A stretch of DNA of 64,000 nucleotides, taken from NCBI GenBank assembly GCA_025766275.1, contig JAFKAC010000063.1, positions 186,001-250,000 of the forward strand, given 5' to 3'. The DNA comes from Lactarius indigo (taxonomy: Eukaryota; Basidiomycota; Agaricomycetes; Russulales; Russulaceae). The notes beneath the pieces were generated by a model. It was not told the DNA's origin. It saw only the letters and a program-made list of their open reading frames with translations, and made no database searches. Below are positions 1 through 10,717 of the stretch, in pieces. Numbering within the stretch: position 1 is the first letter of the stretch; each line of letters begins with the position of its first letter. Both the position numbers and the translations under genes were made by a program.

Positions 1-1001
1 GCTCGGTGAGTATGACGTGGACGTAGAGGCGGACGAGTAGGGCACCTGCAGAAAGCCCCTCAAGAAGGTTAACCTCGTCCAGACCGTGATAAAACTTGTC
101 GTACTCCTGTGCGCTGGTGAACGGTTCCGCGTTTGCAGACGCTGGGGATTTGGGGAACCCCCCCGCTGCGAGGAGCATTGCTGCGAGCGCGCTCCTAGCC
201 GGTGTCATGAGCACAGGTTTCTCCCGGACAGTAATCGACGCTGTAAGGCAGAGCAATGGGTCGCGCGAGGGTAGTCGCAAGAACGCTACTGAGAGTGTGA
301 AAGAAGCAGTACGAAACAATGGTCGCTACGCACCAACGTTGATGCACATCCGATAAACCGCAACCCACACACCAGCCGCCTCGTCCCACAGAAGTGCAAA
401 CGCGTCCCGATCCTCGACAAGCCTCGCCTTGGCGGGATCTGTCGCCTCCCCCCACGTCCCTGATACGAGCGTCACGCCCTCGGCGCGCACGTATCGGCGG
501 TCATGTTCTGTAGTTACGGGTGTAGGATTTGGGGTATTCGGTGGAAATATGTTAGGAGGGACATGGAGGGCGCCGTTCCCTGAGGCTGACTTGAGAGAGG
601 CGGTGCGGGGTGGAGTGCCGAGTCGAGGGGCGGGTTGAGCAGGGGCAGGGGTGGAGGCGGGGGATATGTATGTAGCGTCGTAAGAGACTTGCGTACAAGT
701 GAGGAAGGATAAGAGGGCAAGGGACGGGTGCGTGGGGTCGGAAGGTGCATCATCTGGTTGCTCCAAGCGAAGAACAAGGAGAAAGTCGAGGAACTCGTCT
801 AAGCAACATAATAAGTAGAGAACCAAAGGGAATGGAGCCTCGAGAAGTACCAAAGAAAGCTCGCTGGCGCTCGGTTTCTTGTGAGATTAACTTCTGTAGC
901 CAGGCGCCGTGATCGGTGTTCTTCGTAGGGAACTCGACAGTTGCATTCGGGACGACAACGTCCAGTGTCGATGAGTTGACGATTTGTTCAAAAGTCGCCA
1001 T
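1..1001 (-). CDS. TRS65: Trs65-like TRAPP II subunit, 3' part outside the window
   Basis: Minus-strand gene read as three exons: 1001-851, 798-334 and 240 to beyond position 1. All junctions are GT-AG and keep the phase. The start (MATFEQIV) is the first ATG after the divergent promoter. The product begins with a short helical segment (STLDVVVP), then DEFLDFLLVLRLEQ, a Pro-rich insert, VTLVSGTWGE and VYRMCIN. From memory this resembles the fungal Trs65 family, a TRAPP II subunit needed for Golgi trafficking; no search was run. A decayed second copy at 45241-46800 supports the exon structure, because its exon 2/exon 3 junction is identical. That copy also carries later blocks (GYLVEAVNVTL, WNCVL) that this window lacks for the intact gene. 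The family name is moderately sure; the reality of the gene is surer. Confidence 0.6.
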
Positions 1002-1129
1002 CTCGCTAGGTCTGAGTGTGTACACTGCGAGGGGGACCACGAATTAGACCATGTGGGCTGATGCAAGTGACAGTGAACTACAGAGGTAGCGAATGTGAGG
1101 GAGACTACCGCCGGAGCAGCCGCGTTCAC
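1002..1129. promoter_or_regulatory. Divergent intergenic promoter, 128 bp
   Basis: The Trs65-like gene (minus) and the ARH1-type gene (plus) start 128 bp apart and face away from each other. Both core promoters and 5' leaders must lie here or overlap the neighbouring exon. No clear TATA box was seen. This is inference from gene position only. Confidence 0.4.
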
Positions 1130-2646
1130 ATGGCACCTCTCAAGTTGGCCATCATCGGCGGAGGCCCATCATCGTTCTATGTCGCATCACGTCTCTTGTC
1201 GAGAGACGCGCTCAGTTCACAGTTAAGGGTACACATCTATGATAGACTATGGGCACCTCACGGTCTCGTTCGATATGGTGTTGCGCCAGACCATCCTGAG
1301 GTGAAGGTATGTCATCGAGTCTTCCTCCGCCTGGCGTCGCATCTACACTATACTACCAGAATTGCACGCACAAGTTCGATCAGGCCGCCAAAGACCCACG
1401 TCTACGTTTTTTCGGGAATGTGCAGGTTGGGCCGCAGACCCCCCCAACCATCCCACACGCTCTACCCATATCCTTGTCCTCCCTAAAGTCGCACTATACT
1501 CACCTCCTTTTTTCCACTGGCTGCGGTGTCCCCACGTTACATCCCGCCCTGCCCCCTTCCGGCCGCGTCGTACCCGCGCTCTCCCTTGTCCACTGGTACA
1601 CGCAACACCCGTCACGTCCTGCGCCCCCACCGCTACACGAGACAGAGCATGTCTCCATAATCGGCCAGGGAAACGTCGCGCTCGATGTCGCGCGGATGCT
1701 GCTCACCCCGCCCGCAATCCTTGCAAAATATGACGTCCCCTCCCCCGTGCTCGACGTCCTCCATCACTCCGCCGTACGCCACGTCTCTATCATCGGCCGG
1801 CGCGGGCCCCTCCAAGCTGCCTTTACCACCAAGGAACTGCGCGAACTCACATCCCTCGACGGCACGTCCATGCTCCCCCTTGCGCCGGAGTTCCTCGGTC
1901 CACCCACGCCCGACGCAAAGCTCACCCGCCAGCAATCCCGTCTCCTGCAACTCCTGCAACAGCAACAGCAACGCAGCACACCCGAACCTAGCCCCTCGCG
2001 CACCAAGTCCTGGTCCCTCGACTTCTTCCGCTCGCCCACGGCCCTCGCCACCGTTCCCGACAGCCAGCAGCTCGCACTGACGCTCGCGCACACCGCACTC
2101 GACGCGTCCGCGCGCGCCGTCCCGACCGGCGTGACGTCCGTCCAGCACACCGACCTCGTCGTAACCGCGCTAGGGCACCACTCGGACCCCGCCGCGGCGT
2201 ACGTCGATCCCGCGCTGGGCCACCTGCGCTCCGGGCGCGGTGGGCGGGTGCTGGACACCGCAGGGCAGGTATTGCGACGCGTCTATGCGTCTGGGTGGGC
2301 TGCGACGGGGGCGCGTGGCGTACTCGCATCGACGATGCTTGATGCGTACGCCGTCGCGGACGCGATCCTGGCGGACAGCCATTTTGGCGACGCACGTGAA
2401 GCGCCCGCGGCCGCTGAGTACTCGGAAGACACGCTCGTTGCGGACGGCGCGGTTGATCTGGAGAGTGTTCCGGAGGAGGTCGTGGAGGGCGTGCGGGCGA
2501 GACGCGTCGTGGAGTACGATCAGTGGAAGAAGATCGACGCGGAGGAAGTGCGACGTGGCGCGGAGATGGACAAGGAACGCGAGAGAATGGGTTGGGAGGA
2601 GGCACACGATTTTCTAGCGAGCATAGGAACGTGGCAGAGTCAGTGA
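1130..2646 (+). CDS. ARH1: NADPH:adrenodoxin oxidoreductase (mitochondrial ferredoxin reductase)
   Basis: Two exons, 1130-1306 and 1360-2646, with a 53-bp GT-AG intron that keeps the phase; 487 residues, normal for the family. It passes electrons from NADPH to mitochondrial ferredoxin for Fe-S cluster and haem A synthesis. The N-terminus (KLAIIGGGPSSFYVASRLL) is the FAD-binding Rossmann motif, followed by LVRYGVAPDHPEVK, the family signature. IGQGNVALDVARMLL at about residues 160-174 is the NADP-binding motif, and SIIGRRGPLQAAFT and the C-terminal GWAATGARGVLASTM also fit. The start was chosen at MAPLKLAI because an upstream in-frame ATG adds only an unrelated, poorly charged stretch. No clear presequence precedes the FAD motif, so mitochondrial targeting is inferred from the family. 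Confidence 0.93.
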
Positions 2647-2949
2647 GGACAGAATCATGGTGTGGTCACCGTTCTGTACCCGCGTCGACAAATTGATTAT
2701 ACGTTCAATATCATATTTTATTTAGACTTGGTCGATTGTCTCTGACCGCCTTCGGTGAAGTCCACCGTGGTCGATATCAATCGAAGCCTTGGTCGTTAAA
2801 TTTTTCTGGAATCGGTCACTCGGGAATCGTTATATGACAACTACGACAAAGAGTTTCAGATGTGTCCATGGTACCCATAACGCCATGCCTGGCAGGTGAC
2901 TCCGATTTTGACCCCATGGGAGTCAGGGAACCAGAAACAAAAAATTGAA
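2647..2949. other. Intergenic spacer, no gene seen
   Basis: Holds the 3' flank of the ARH1-type gene, AT-rich around 2690-2725, then runs to the target-site duplication of the hAT element. No coding signal was found. Confidence 0.6.
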
Positions 2950-2957
2950 TCTACTAT
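2950..2957. repeat. hAT target-site duplication, left copy
   Basis: TCTACTAT lies immediately before the left terminal inverted repeat and is repeated exactly after the right end at 9741-9748. Confidence 0.93.
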
Positions 2958-3330
2958 TAGTGTTGCCGTGGCTCGGCTCAAATCGGCTGAGCCAGCCAAG
3001 CTGAGCTGTTTTGAGCCGAGCCAAGCTGACACATCGGCTCAGGACCAAAATTGGCTCAGCTCGGCTCGCGAGCTGGCTGAGCTGGGCTGAGCCAGGCTCG
3101 ATTAGGAATGACCAGATTAGGCAGGGCTCGCCCGGCTCGTGAGTACGCGTGAGCGGGCGAGAATGGATTCTGCCTGGCTGAGCCAGGAACGAGCTGGCCA
3201 AAAACGGAATATATTTGCTCAACGTGCGTTTCCAGTGTCTGCTGGGGCTCTCAGAAGAAAAGTGGGTAAGTCCTCTTTTTTGGCGTCTCCTCAGACGACC
3301 TTGCGCAAACTCTGACAAAAATAAAATAAA
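2958..3330 (+). repeat. Left terminal inverted repeat and subterminal motif cluster
   Basis: The first 23 bp form the terminal inverted repeat. From there to about 3200 the sequence is crowded with short copies, in both orientations, of GGCTCAGC, GAGCCGAGCC and AGCTGAGCC. The right end (9560-9740) has the same crowding. In Ac-type hAT elements, subterminal motif arrays are the transposase binding sites, so a similar role is inferred here. Confidence 0.8.
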
Positions 3331-3419
3331 ACATTTGTATTGCTGTAGACTACATAGTATAGAGAATACATTTTTTTTTTCTATCTACTGCCCGGGTGCG
3401 GCTGAGTCGAAGGCATCGC

Positions 3420-4380
3420 CATCGTCGCCGCGGTGGCGGTGGTGGTCGCGGTGGTGGTCGCGGTCGCCGCGGTGGTGGTCGTAGTGGTCGCCGCGGTGGT
3501 GGTGGTGGTCGCGGTGGTGGTCGCGGTCGCCGCGGTGGTGGTGGTGGTCGCGGTCGTCGTCGCGGTCGTCGCGATGGTCGTCGCGGTTGCCGCGGTGGTG
3601 GTCGTGGTCGCCGCGGTGGTAATCGCGGTCGCCGCGGTGGTGGTTGTCATCGCGGTCGTGGTCGCAGTCGCCGCGGTGGTGGTGGTGGTCGCGGTTGTCG
3701 TCGCGGTTGTCGCGATGGTCATCGCGGTTGCCGCGGTGGTGGTGGTGGTCGCGGTGGTGGTTGTGGTCGCCGCGGTGGTAATCGCGGTCGCCGCGGTGGT
3801 GGTTGTCGTCGCGGTCGTGGTCGCGGTCGCCGCGGTGGTGGTGGTGGTCGCGGTTGTCGTCGCGGTTGTCGCGATGGTCATCGCGGTTGCCGCGGTGGTG
3901 GTGGTGGTCGCGGTGGTGGTTGTGGTCGCAGTTGCGGTCGCGGTCGCTGCGGTGGTGGTTGTGGTTGTGGTCGTGGTCGCCGCGGTCATGGTCGCGGTCG
4001 CCGTGGTGGTCGCTGTGGTGGTCGTGGTCGCCGTGGTGGTCGCGGTTGCCGCGGTGGTGGTCGTGGTGGTCGTGGTGGTCGTGGTCGTGGTTGCGGTTGC
4101 GGTTGCGGTCGTGGTCGTGGTCGTGGCTGTGGTCGTGGTTGCGATCGTGGTCGTGATCGTGGTCGCGGTCGCCGTGGTGGTTGCTGTGGTGGTCGTGGTC
4201 GCCGTGGTGGTCGCTGTGGTGGTCGTGGTCGCCGTGGTGGTCGCGGTTGCCGCGGTGGTGGTCGTGGTGGTCGTGGTGGTCGTGGTCGTGGTTGCGGTTG
4301 CGGTCGTGGTCGTGGTCGTAGTCGTGGTCGTGGTCGTAGTCGTGGTCGTGGTCGTGGTCGTGGTCGCGGTCGCGGTCGTC
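3420..4380 (+). repeat. G-rich tandem array (GGTGGTCGC-type) upstream of the transposase
   Basis: About 960 bp of imperfect 3-, 6- and 9-bp repeats built from GGTGGT, CGCGGT and GGTCGC, with nearly all G on the plus strand. It is open in several frames on both strands (Arg/Gly-rich on plus; His/Asp-rich on minus), as expected of a 3n repeat without stop triplets. It lies between the left end and the transposase start. No promoter element was recognised inside, and it is treated as non-coding. Confidence 0.85.
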
Positions 4381-4784
4381 GCACCCCAGGGCTGGCGCCA
4401 TCGCCGTGGCTGCCTTGGGGGCTTGGGGGTTCGGGGCGTGGCTATCGCAGGGCAGGTCCTGCCGCTGCCTTGTTACCTGCGAGGGCGCGTGTGGGCGAGT
4501 CAGTGAGCCAGGCAAAAAAAAAAAGAGCACTTACTTTGTGGCCAAGAGAGAGGGTGGGTCGTAAACCCGTGCCAGTGGTGCTCGCGAGCACGAACGCGAG
4601 TTGCGCAATGCAAGGGCAAGGAATTTTCGCAGCCACCGCATGTACGACGCGCATTCCCACGCTCTCGTCTCGGCTCCTGCTGTCTGCTACAGTCTCATCT
4701 CTCCTCATCTCTGCCTGATCTCAGCTGATCTACTTCAGCTTGCTTCTTTTATTTTTTTTTGTACTACTCTTGGCTACGTCTACT

Positions 4785-7700
4785 ATGGCTGGATCTAGGA
4801 AGAGGGCCCCTTCAACACCCAAGAGGACTCCAAAAAGGCCAAAGACCAAGAAGAGCCAGGTCAAACAGCGGGAGCTTCCTGGTGGTGCTTTGGAGATGTC
4901 TTTTCAGCTTGATGGTATGTGCTCATTGTTTTGATGGTATCCATACACTCATATTGTGTTAGTCTCATCCACAGCTGCTCAGACATCAGTTTCCAGTGCC
5001 AGACATGTGCACTTTAATCTAGGCTCTTCTGCAGCTTCAGGTGGCCCTCCTGGACCCTCACAGCAGGGAGAGGACCCCTTTGCAGGTTCTTCACCTGCTC
5101 AGGCTGCCAATCAAGTGAGTATCTATTTTATTAATTTTATAATCATTTTTTAACAAATTTAATACAGGGAGGCCTTAGCTCACCCCAACCTGAGAACTTT
5201 GACCTTGGAAATGGGTCAGATGGCTCTCAGGAGGGTGGTGCTAATTTCAATAGCCCTCAGGAAGGCAACTCTGACCCTCCAACTCCAACTCGCCGCCCAA
5301 GGAGGGCTCAAAAAGCTGGTTCAAGGCTGGGCTCAGGTGATGACACCTTGAGGTTTTTTCAGGCTCTTGATGGGAAGAAACAGTGCAAGTTTTGCTTGTG
5401 AGTTTTTTATTCTTATTTTTATTTTTATTTCTAAAAATTATTTTTGTAGGATACTTCATCAAGAGGATGCGTCCATCAAAGTACACTCATATCGCTCCAC
5501 TACTGCAACAGGTCCTCTGCGGTCCCATCTGCTCAATCACCATGCAGATGAGTGGGTTACAGAGTGCCAAAGACTCAAAATTGAGCTGAGAGGTAAAGAG
5601 GGAGAAGAAGCTGTTGCAAGAGTTACTGGAGTTCCTGTAGAGCATCAAGCTAGGCGCCGCACTCCCTTCACTCAAGACAACTTTTTAGATGGCCTTGTGC
5701 AATTTATTGTTGCCACAGATCAGGTTTTTTATTTAATTTTAATTTTTTTTCCCTATTTAATGTTTTTTTTTTTTTTTTTTTAGCCTATGATGATTGTGGA
5801 GAGACCAGAGTTCCGCCACCTGTGTCTCCTACTCCGCCCTGAGCTGAGTGATGCAGACATCCCTCACAGGACCACTATGCAGAAGCGCATTGTGGAGAAC
5901 TGTACAGAGGCACTCCACAATTTGTCTCAGCATATTCAGGTAATATTTTATTATTATATCTTAGTGCTTGAGGGCTAACTTCTATTTAGACAAGCTGCCT
6001 TGGGAGGGTCTCTTTTACCACAGACATGTGGACAGACCCTGACCTCAAGCCATACATGGCTGTTACTGCTCACTGGCTGGAGCAGATCCAGACTCAAGAT
6101 GGCCAGCAAAAGCTAACCCTTAGAGCTGACCTTATTGGATTTGTCTATTTTCCTGGGTCCCACACTGGAGAGAGGTTAGCTGAGGTCTTTCATTTTATCA
6201 TTACTAGGATGGGGCTTGAAAGAAAGGTAATGTCTACTTCATTTTATATATAAATTTCGACTAATTAATTTTTTTTTAAATAAAGATTGGTTGGATAACA
6301 ACAGATAATGCATCCAACAACAGCTCTATGATGGAGGCACTAGAAACTCAGTTAAAGAAGCAATATCCTAATACTGGGTTTTCTGCAGAGCAGCGCCACA
6401 TCAGGTAAGTGTCAAACTATTTAATATTTTTTTGCTAACACTTTTTAGATGCTTTGCCCATATTGTAAATCTTGCATGCAAGGCAATGCTTGAGGAAGCA
6501 GTTGAACTTGGTTTTGACCAAGTTAAAAGGCTTCAGCAAATTATTGTTTATGTGAGCCTTTCCTTTTTTTTTTTTCTTTTTTTTCTTCTTTTTCCCTTCT
6601 TTTTTTCGAGTTTTTTTGTCTTTTTTTCTTTTTCTTTTTCTTTTCTTTTTCTTTTTCTTTTTCTTTTTCTTTTTCTTTTTCTTTTTCTTTTTCTTTTTCT
6701 TTTTCTTTTTCTTTTTCTTTTTCTTTTTCTTTTTCTTTTTCTTTTTCTTTTTCTTTTTCTTTTTCTTTTTCTTTTTCTTTTTCTTTTTCTTTTTCTTTTT
6801 CTTTTTCTTTTTCTTTTTCTTTTTCTTTTTCTTTTTCTTTTTCTTTTTCTTTTTCTTTTTCTTTTTCTTTTTCTTTTTCTTGTTTCTTTTTCCGAGTTTT
6901 TTCTTTTTTTCTTTTTTTTTTCTAATTTATTTATAATAGATCCGCAACTCATCACGAAGGCGTGATATATTTTCTACAATTGCAAAGGAGTCAAATGTGC
7001 CTCCTTTGCAATTAATTCTTGATGTGGAGACCAGGTGGTCCTCTGCCTATTTAATGATCAAGAGGGCATTTATTTTGAGAGAGGTATTTTTTAAGCCATT
7101 TAATAAATTCTAATGCTAACTTTTAGTTAGGCAATTGATAGGTTTACTCAGGAGGGAGGGCCAGACCCATTAAATGAGGAAGATTGGAGGGTCCTTGGGG
7201 GACTTCAGAGAATTCTTCAGGTGTGCAGACATTTTCTCTCTCTGATTGTCTATTAATTTATTTATTAGATCCCCTTCTGGTATCAGCAATCACTTTCTTA
7301 TGAGAAGACGCCAACACTTTGTGGCACAGTTGCTGCATTTGAGGGCTTTTTAAAAACCCTGAATGACTTGGCAAATACCTTGGAGACTGAGAGACAGGAC
7401 ATTGGTCTTATTATTGGAAAAGCTTCAGAGAAGATAGTTCCATATTCTATGCAGGCCCTTGACCTTCCAGTATATCAGCTTTCAATGGGTGAGTGGCTGT
7501 CTTAATATTCTGCATAATTTCTCATCTCATGTGAACAGTTCTTAACCCTTTGACAAAGCTTGAATGGTTCAAGCAACACTACCAATCAAATGTTTCTGAA
7601 GCAGTAAAGCGCCACCTCCTTGATGCAGTGAGTGCTTTTAATTTTATCATGCTACTCTAAAACTAAAATTCTAAGTAGCTCAGACCATTGTACACACCAT

Positions 7701-8254
7701 CTAGAGCCCCTACTAGATCAACTGTACCCCCTCCACCCCCTGAACCATTTGGTGGCATGCAGGCCACTTTGGCAAACCTTGGTATTGGCCCAATGCCTGT
7801 CTACAGACCACAGGCAAATACCTTAGAAGGTGAAGTTGATGACTATCTAGCAGCCCCAGTCAAATATGCCAATATTCTTGAGTTCTGGCAGGTATGTAGA
7901 ATGGTTCATTTTATTAGGGAGTACTGACAGTAGTTGGAATGGCAGGAACACCAGAAAAAGTGGCCAACACTCTTCAAGCTTGCCATGGACTTACTCCCCA
8001 TTCAAGCCACTTCAGTCCCATGTGAGCGTGTCTTCTCAGCAAGCAAGGAGACAGCTAGAGCCAGGAGGAACCGCCTTAAGCCAGGCAGCATGGAAGCCAT
8101 ACAGATACTCAAGTTCCAGGCAAAGTATAAAAGGGAACTCAATTTTACTGAAGGGCTTGGAGAGAAGGATGAAATGGAAGAGCTGGAGGGAATGGAGGCA
8201 GTCAGACCAGTTGAGGACTTGAGGGCTTATCTCAGGGGCATTAGTGAGCAGTAG
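4785..8254 (+). CDS. hAT transposase (BED zinc finger, DDE core, C-terminal dimerisation domain)
   Basis: Fourteen exons give an uninterrupted 821-residue protein: 4785-4914, 4975-5114, 5168-5397, 5450-5723, 5784-5939, 5990-6226, 6286-6404, 6449-6551, 6940-7083, 7131-7220, 7269-7488, 7539-7627, 7679-7891 and 7934-8254. Every junction is GT-AG and phase-consistent; only the exon 4 donor (GTTTTT) is weak. A basic N-terminus is followed by a BED-type zinc finger (CKFC...LRSHLLNHH), then GRVSFTTDMWTDP and ITTDNASNN of the catalytic core, CFAHIVNLACKAML, and LDVETRWSSAYLMI. The hAT dimerisation block closes it (PIQATSVPCERVFSASKET, RRNRL). It excises the element at its terminal repeats and reinserts it in the nucleus. 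Length is typical of Ac-like transposases. Confidence 0.93.
6633..6885 (+). repeat. (CTTTTT)n microsatellite in transposase intron 8
   Basis: About 40 near-perfect CTTTTT hexamers fill most of the 388-bp intron between exons 8 and 9 and form an unusually long polypyrimidine tract before the AG acceptor at 6938-6939. The poly-Phe and Lys/Arg open frames across it are artefacts. Confidence 0.93.
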
Positions 8255-8499
8255 TTTAAGAGAATTTATTTGCAACAAGGCTATATACACCTAGGAATGA
8301 ACTACATAAAAGTAGGGGACCTGTGCGACTCACCTGGGGTGGCCAGAGAGGGAAAAGGGGGTGGGAAGAGAAAGGGGGGTGTGGAGGGGCAAGAGGAGGG
8401 TGCGCGAGGGCTGTCCGAGGGTATCCGAGGGCGTCCGAGGGCCTTCCGAGGGTGTCCGAGGAATCCAGGGGCACGCGATGGTCGTCCAAAGGCGGGCGG

Positions 8500-9330
8500 G
8501 CGCTGGCGGCGGCAGCGAGGGTGGAACGGTGGCGGCGGCGACAGCTCCGGCGGTGGTGGCGCCAGCAGCGAGTGGTGGCGGCGGCGGCGACGCGAGGGCG
8601 GCGGCGGCGGCGATGCGAGGGCGGTGGCGGCGGCGACAGCGAAGGTGGTGGCGCCAGCAGCGAGTGGTGGCGGCGGCGGTGACGCGAGGGCGGTGGCGGC
8701 GGCGACAGCGAAGGTGGTGGCGCCAGCAGCGAGTGGTGGCGGCGGCGACAGCGAAGGTGGTGGCGGCGGCGACAGCGAAGGTGGTGGCAGCGGTGGCAGC
8801 GGCAGCGAGGATGGTGGCGGTGGCGGCGGCTGCAGCGAGGGCGTTGGCGGCGGCGGCGGCAGCTGCAGCAGCAGCGTGGGTGGTGGCGGTGGCGGCAGCG
8901 AGGGCGGTTGTGGCGACAGCGGCAGCAGAAGTGAGGGCATAGGGTGATGATGCCGAAGACGACGCGGAGGCGGTGGCAGAGACAGTAGGCGGCGGTGACA
9001 GTGACGGCGCAGGCGACAACGGCGACAACGTTGGCGACAACGTTGGCGACGATGGCGACAGCGCCGTCAGAGGCACCGACGGCTGCGCGGCGGCCAGAGG
9101 AGCGGCGAGGGGCGGCGAGAGGCGACGACCAGCAGCGAGAGGCGGCGACCAGCGGCGAGAGGCGGCGACCAGCGGCGAGAGGCGGTGACCAGCGGCGACC
9201 AGAGCGACGGGCAGCGACCAGAGCAAGCGGCGGCGACCAGAGTGAGCGGCGGCGAGCGGCGGCGACCAGCGACCAGTGGCGACCAGAGCGAGCGACGGCG
9301 AGAAGAAGCAGCGGCCAGAGAGAGAGCAAC
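8500..9330 (+). repeat. GC-rich tandem arrays downstream of the transposase
   Basis: Two adjoining arrays. About 8500-8950 repeats GGCGGCGACAGCGAAGGTGG-like units and GTGGCGGC blocks. About 9080-9330 repeats GGCGACCAGCGGCGAGA-like units. All frames are largely open, giving long spurious minus-strand frames. The arrays lie between the transposase stop and the right subterminal region and are non-coding as far as can be seen. Confidence 0.85.
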
Positions 9331-9479
9331 GAGGGCGGCGAGAGCACAGACAAGGCCAGCGGTCGGCGGGCGGACAACGCGAACAGCGCGCAGACAGCGC
9401 GCAGACCGCAAGCCCAGTCTGTGCAGAGGGGGGGGATGACTGGGGATCCCGGCCAGTCGTTCAGATAACTCAGTCTCAC

Positions 9480-9740
9480 TGAGGGGGAGCCAGGTATACT
9501 CAGTTCTCAGGGCTTGAAGCTTGAAGTTCGAGACTTGGATTCACGCGCGTGTTCATTGGCTTGGCTGACTCAGGCTACCCAAAATGGTACGATTTCCTAT
9601 TCGTACTTTTGGGTGGCTTGAGCCGGCTCAGCCTAGCTTGAGCCAGCTCAATTCGGAGTGGCTCAGCTCAGCTCGTCCTTTTTTGGTCGAGCTGTGCTTA
9701 GCTGAGCCAAGCCAAGCTGAGCCGAGCCACGGCAACACTA
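9480..9740 (-). repeat. Right subterminal motif cluster and terminal inverted repeat
   Basis: From about 9590 to 9717 there are many GCTCAGC, GAGCCAGC and AGCTGAGCC copies. The last 23 bp (9718-9740) are the exact inverse of the left end, followed by the target duplication. Confidence 0.85.
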
Positions 9741-9748
9741 TCTACTAT
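9741..9748. repeat. hAT target-site duplication, right copy
   Basis: TCTACTAT directly follows the right terminal repeat, matching 2950-2957. Confidence 0.93.
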
Positions 9749-10712
9749 AGTAAAACACCTCAGTCCTCGAAAAGGAAATATTGTTTGTCAGCTGCTGACC
9801 AATACTGTAGTGACTAAGCAAAAACCCGCTGTGTTTTCAGGGTGGCTGGCTTCCAACAAAAAAGGAAGGAGCCTTTGACTAAGCAAAAATGCGGTGGCTG
9901 GCTTTCCACAAAGGAAATGACTCAAGCTTCTAAGGTGAAGGTTGAAACAAGCTATAAAACAGGCAGATAAAACAGGCAGATAAAAAAACACAAAAAATAA
10001 ATACAAAAATTGGATTTCTGTGCTCACACTTGAAAGCTTGAACTTCCACACTCAACTTGGACTTAGTGATGTGCAAGGCTGGGCTAGGCTGGGCTCAAAA
10101 GTCTGCCAGTGGGCTTCAGCTATGCTGATGACTATTGCAAAATCTGGGAAGGAAGGAGTTAAAGGACTGGCTCCAGGTTGGTCAGATCTGCCAACCTGGG
10201 GCCAGAAACCCAACTTGATGCTCATCTCAAATTTTGTGATGTACTTAGACTTCCAAACTGATGCTTGGGCTCTTGCTTGGGCTTCTGCACTGATGCCTGG
10301 ACTTCATTTAGACCCATATAGGATTGAGTTAAGGTGGAAAAGCAGGGGTTTGGGGGCACAGCCCCCAACAAGCTGAAGCAACCTGTGCCGTAGGCACAGT
10401 GCTGAAGCTTGTTGAATTGAATTCATGGAGTGGTAACGTAATAAATAACACGGCTCAGGCTGGGGACATGTAGTTCCGATGCATGTGTCTTCTAAGTAAT
10501 CGACAGGAGCGCCGAGCAACCAGTTACAAACTTGTAGAGAATGTCCCAGATCTTCTATCCTATGCCTAACAATCGGGGCCATTCAGTTTGTTGGAGGACG
10601 ACGCATGTTCCAGTGGCACTAACGAGACTGTAATAGAGATGCAGCAATGGGTGTTAGAGTACGCCATTGGTCTATTATTCGGTAGGTAGACGCAGCGCTC
10701 ACCAAATGGAAT
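9749..10712. other. Gene-free spacer with hairpins and repeat debris
   Basis: No credible coding region. 9820-9940 holds two diverged copies of an AAGCAAAAA...GGTGGCTGGCTT block. TAGTGATGTGCAAGGC at about 10065 resembles the start of some hAT or MITE ends, but no matching right end was found. Two perfect hairpins, TTGGGGGC/GCCCCCAA (10350-10368) and CTGTGCC/GGCACAG (10383-10399), sit inside a larger AACAAGCT/AGCTTGTT inverted repeat. This looks like a fragment of a dispersed repeat. Confidence 0.5.
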
Positions 10713-10717
10713 CTAAT
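10713..10717. repeat. Ty3 element target-site duplication, left copy
   Basis: CTAAT immediately precedes the LTR and recurs exactly at 18708-18712 after the other LTR. Confidence 0.93.

Larger units (their letters stand above)
2958..9740 (+). mobile_element. Complete hAT-superfamily DNA transposon, 6783 bp
   Basis: Both ends carry the same inverted sequence: the left end reads TAGTGTTGCCGTGGCTCGGC and continues three bases further, and the right end is its exact reverse complement. TCTACTAT is present directly outside each end (2950-2957 and 9741-9748), the 8-bp target duplication diagnostic of hAT insertion. Inside are a 14-exon hAT transposase, subterminal arrays of GGCTCAGC-like motifs at both ends and several low-complexity arrays. 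Matching ends, a perfect duplication and an unbroken transposase suggest a recent, possibly autonomous insertion just downstream of the ARH1-type gene. Confidence 0.95.

Noticed and set aside
1988..2605. 205-codon antisense frame in the reductase gene
   Set aside because: A GC-rich shadow of the ARH1-type coding exon; Arg/Pro-rich with no family features.
3396..4718. 440-codon Arg/Gly-rich open frame on the plus strand, with long frames on the other strand too
   Set aside because: The region is a 3n-type tandem array with no stop triplets in several frames; open frames are expected and no gene context supports one.
6432..6965. Poly-Phe/Leu and Lys/Arg frames in 6.5-6.95 kb
   Set aside because: They come from the CTTTTT microsatellite inside a transposase intron.
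8256..9479. 407-codon minus-strand frame downstream of the transposase, with further frames over it
   Set aside because: It translates GC-rich arrays (Ala/Arg/Ser/Pro runs) with other frames open alongside; no domain and no conserved start.
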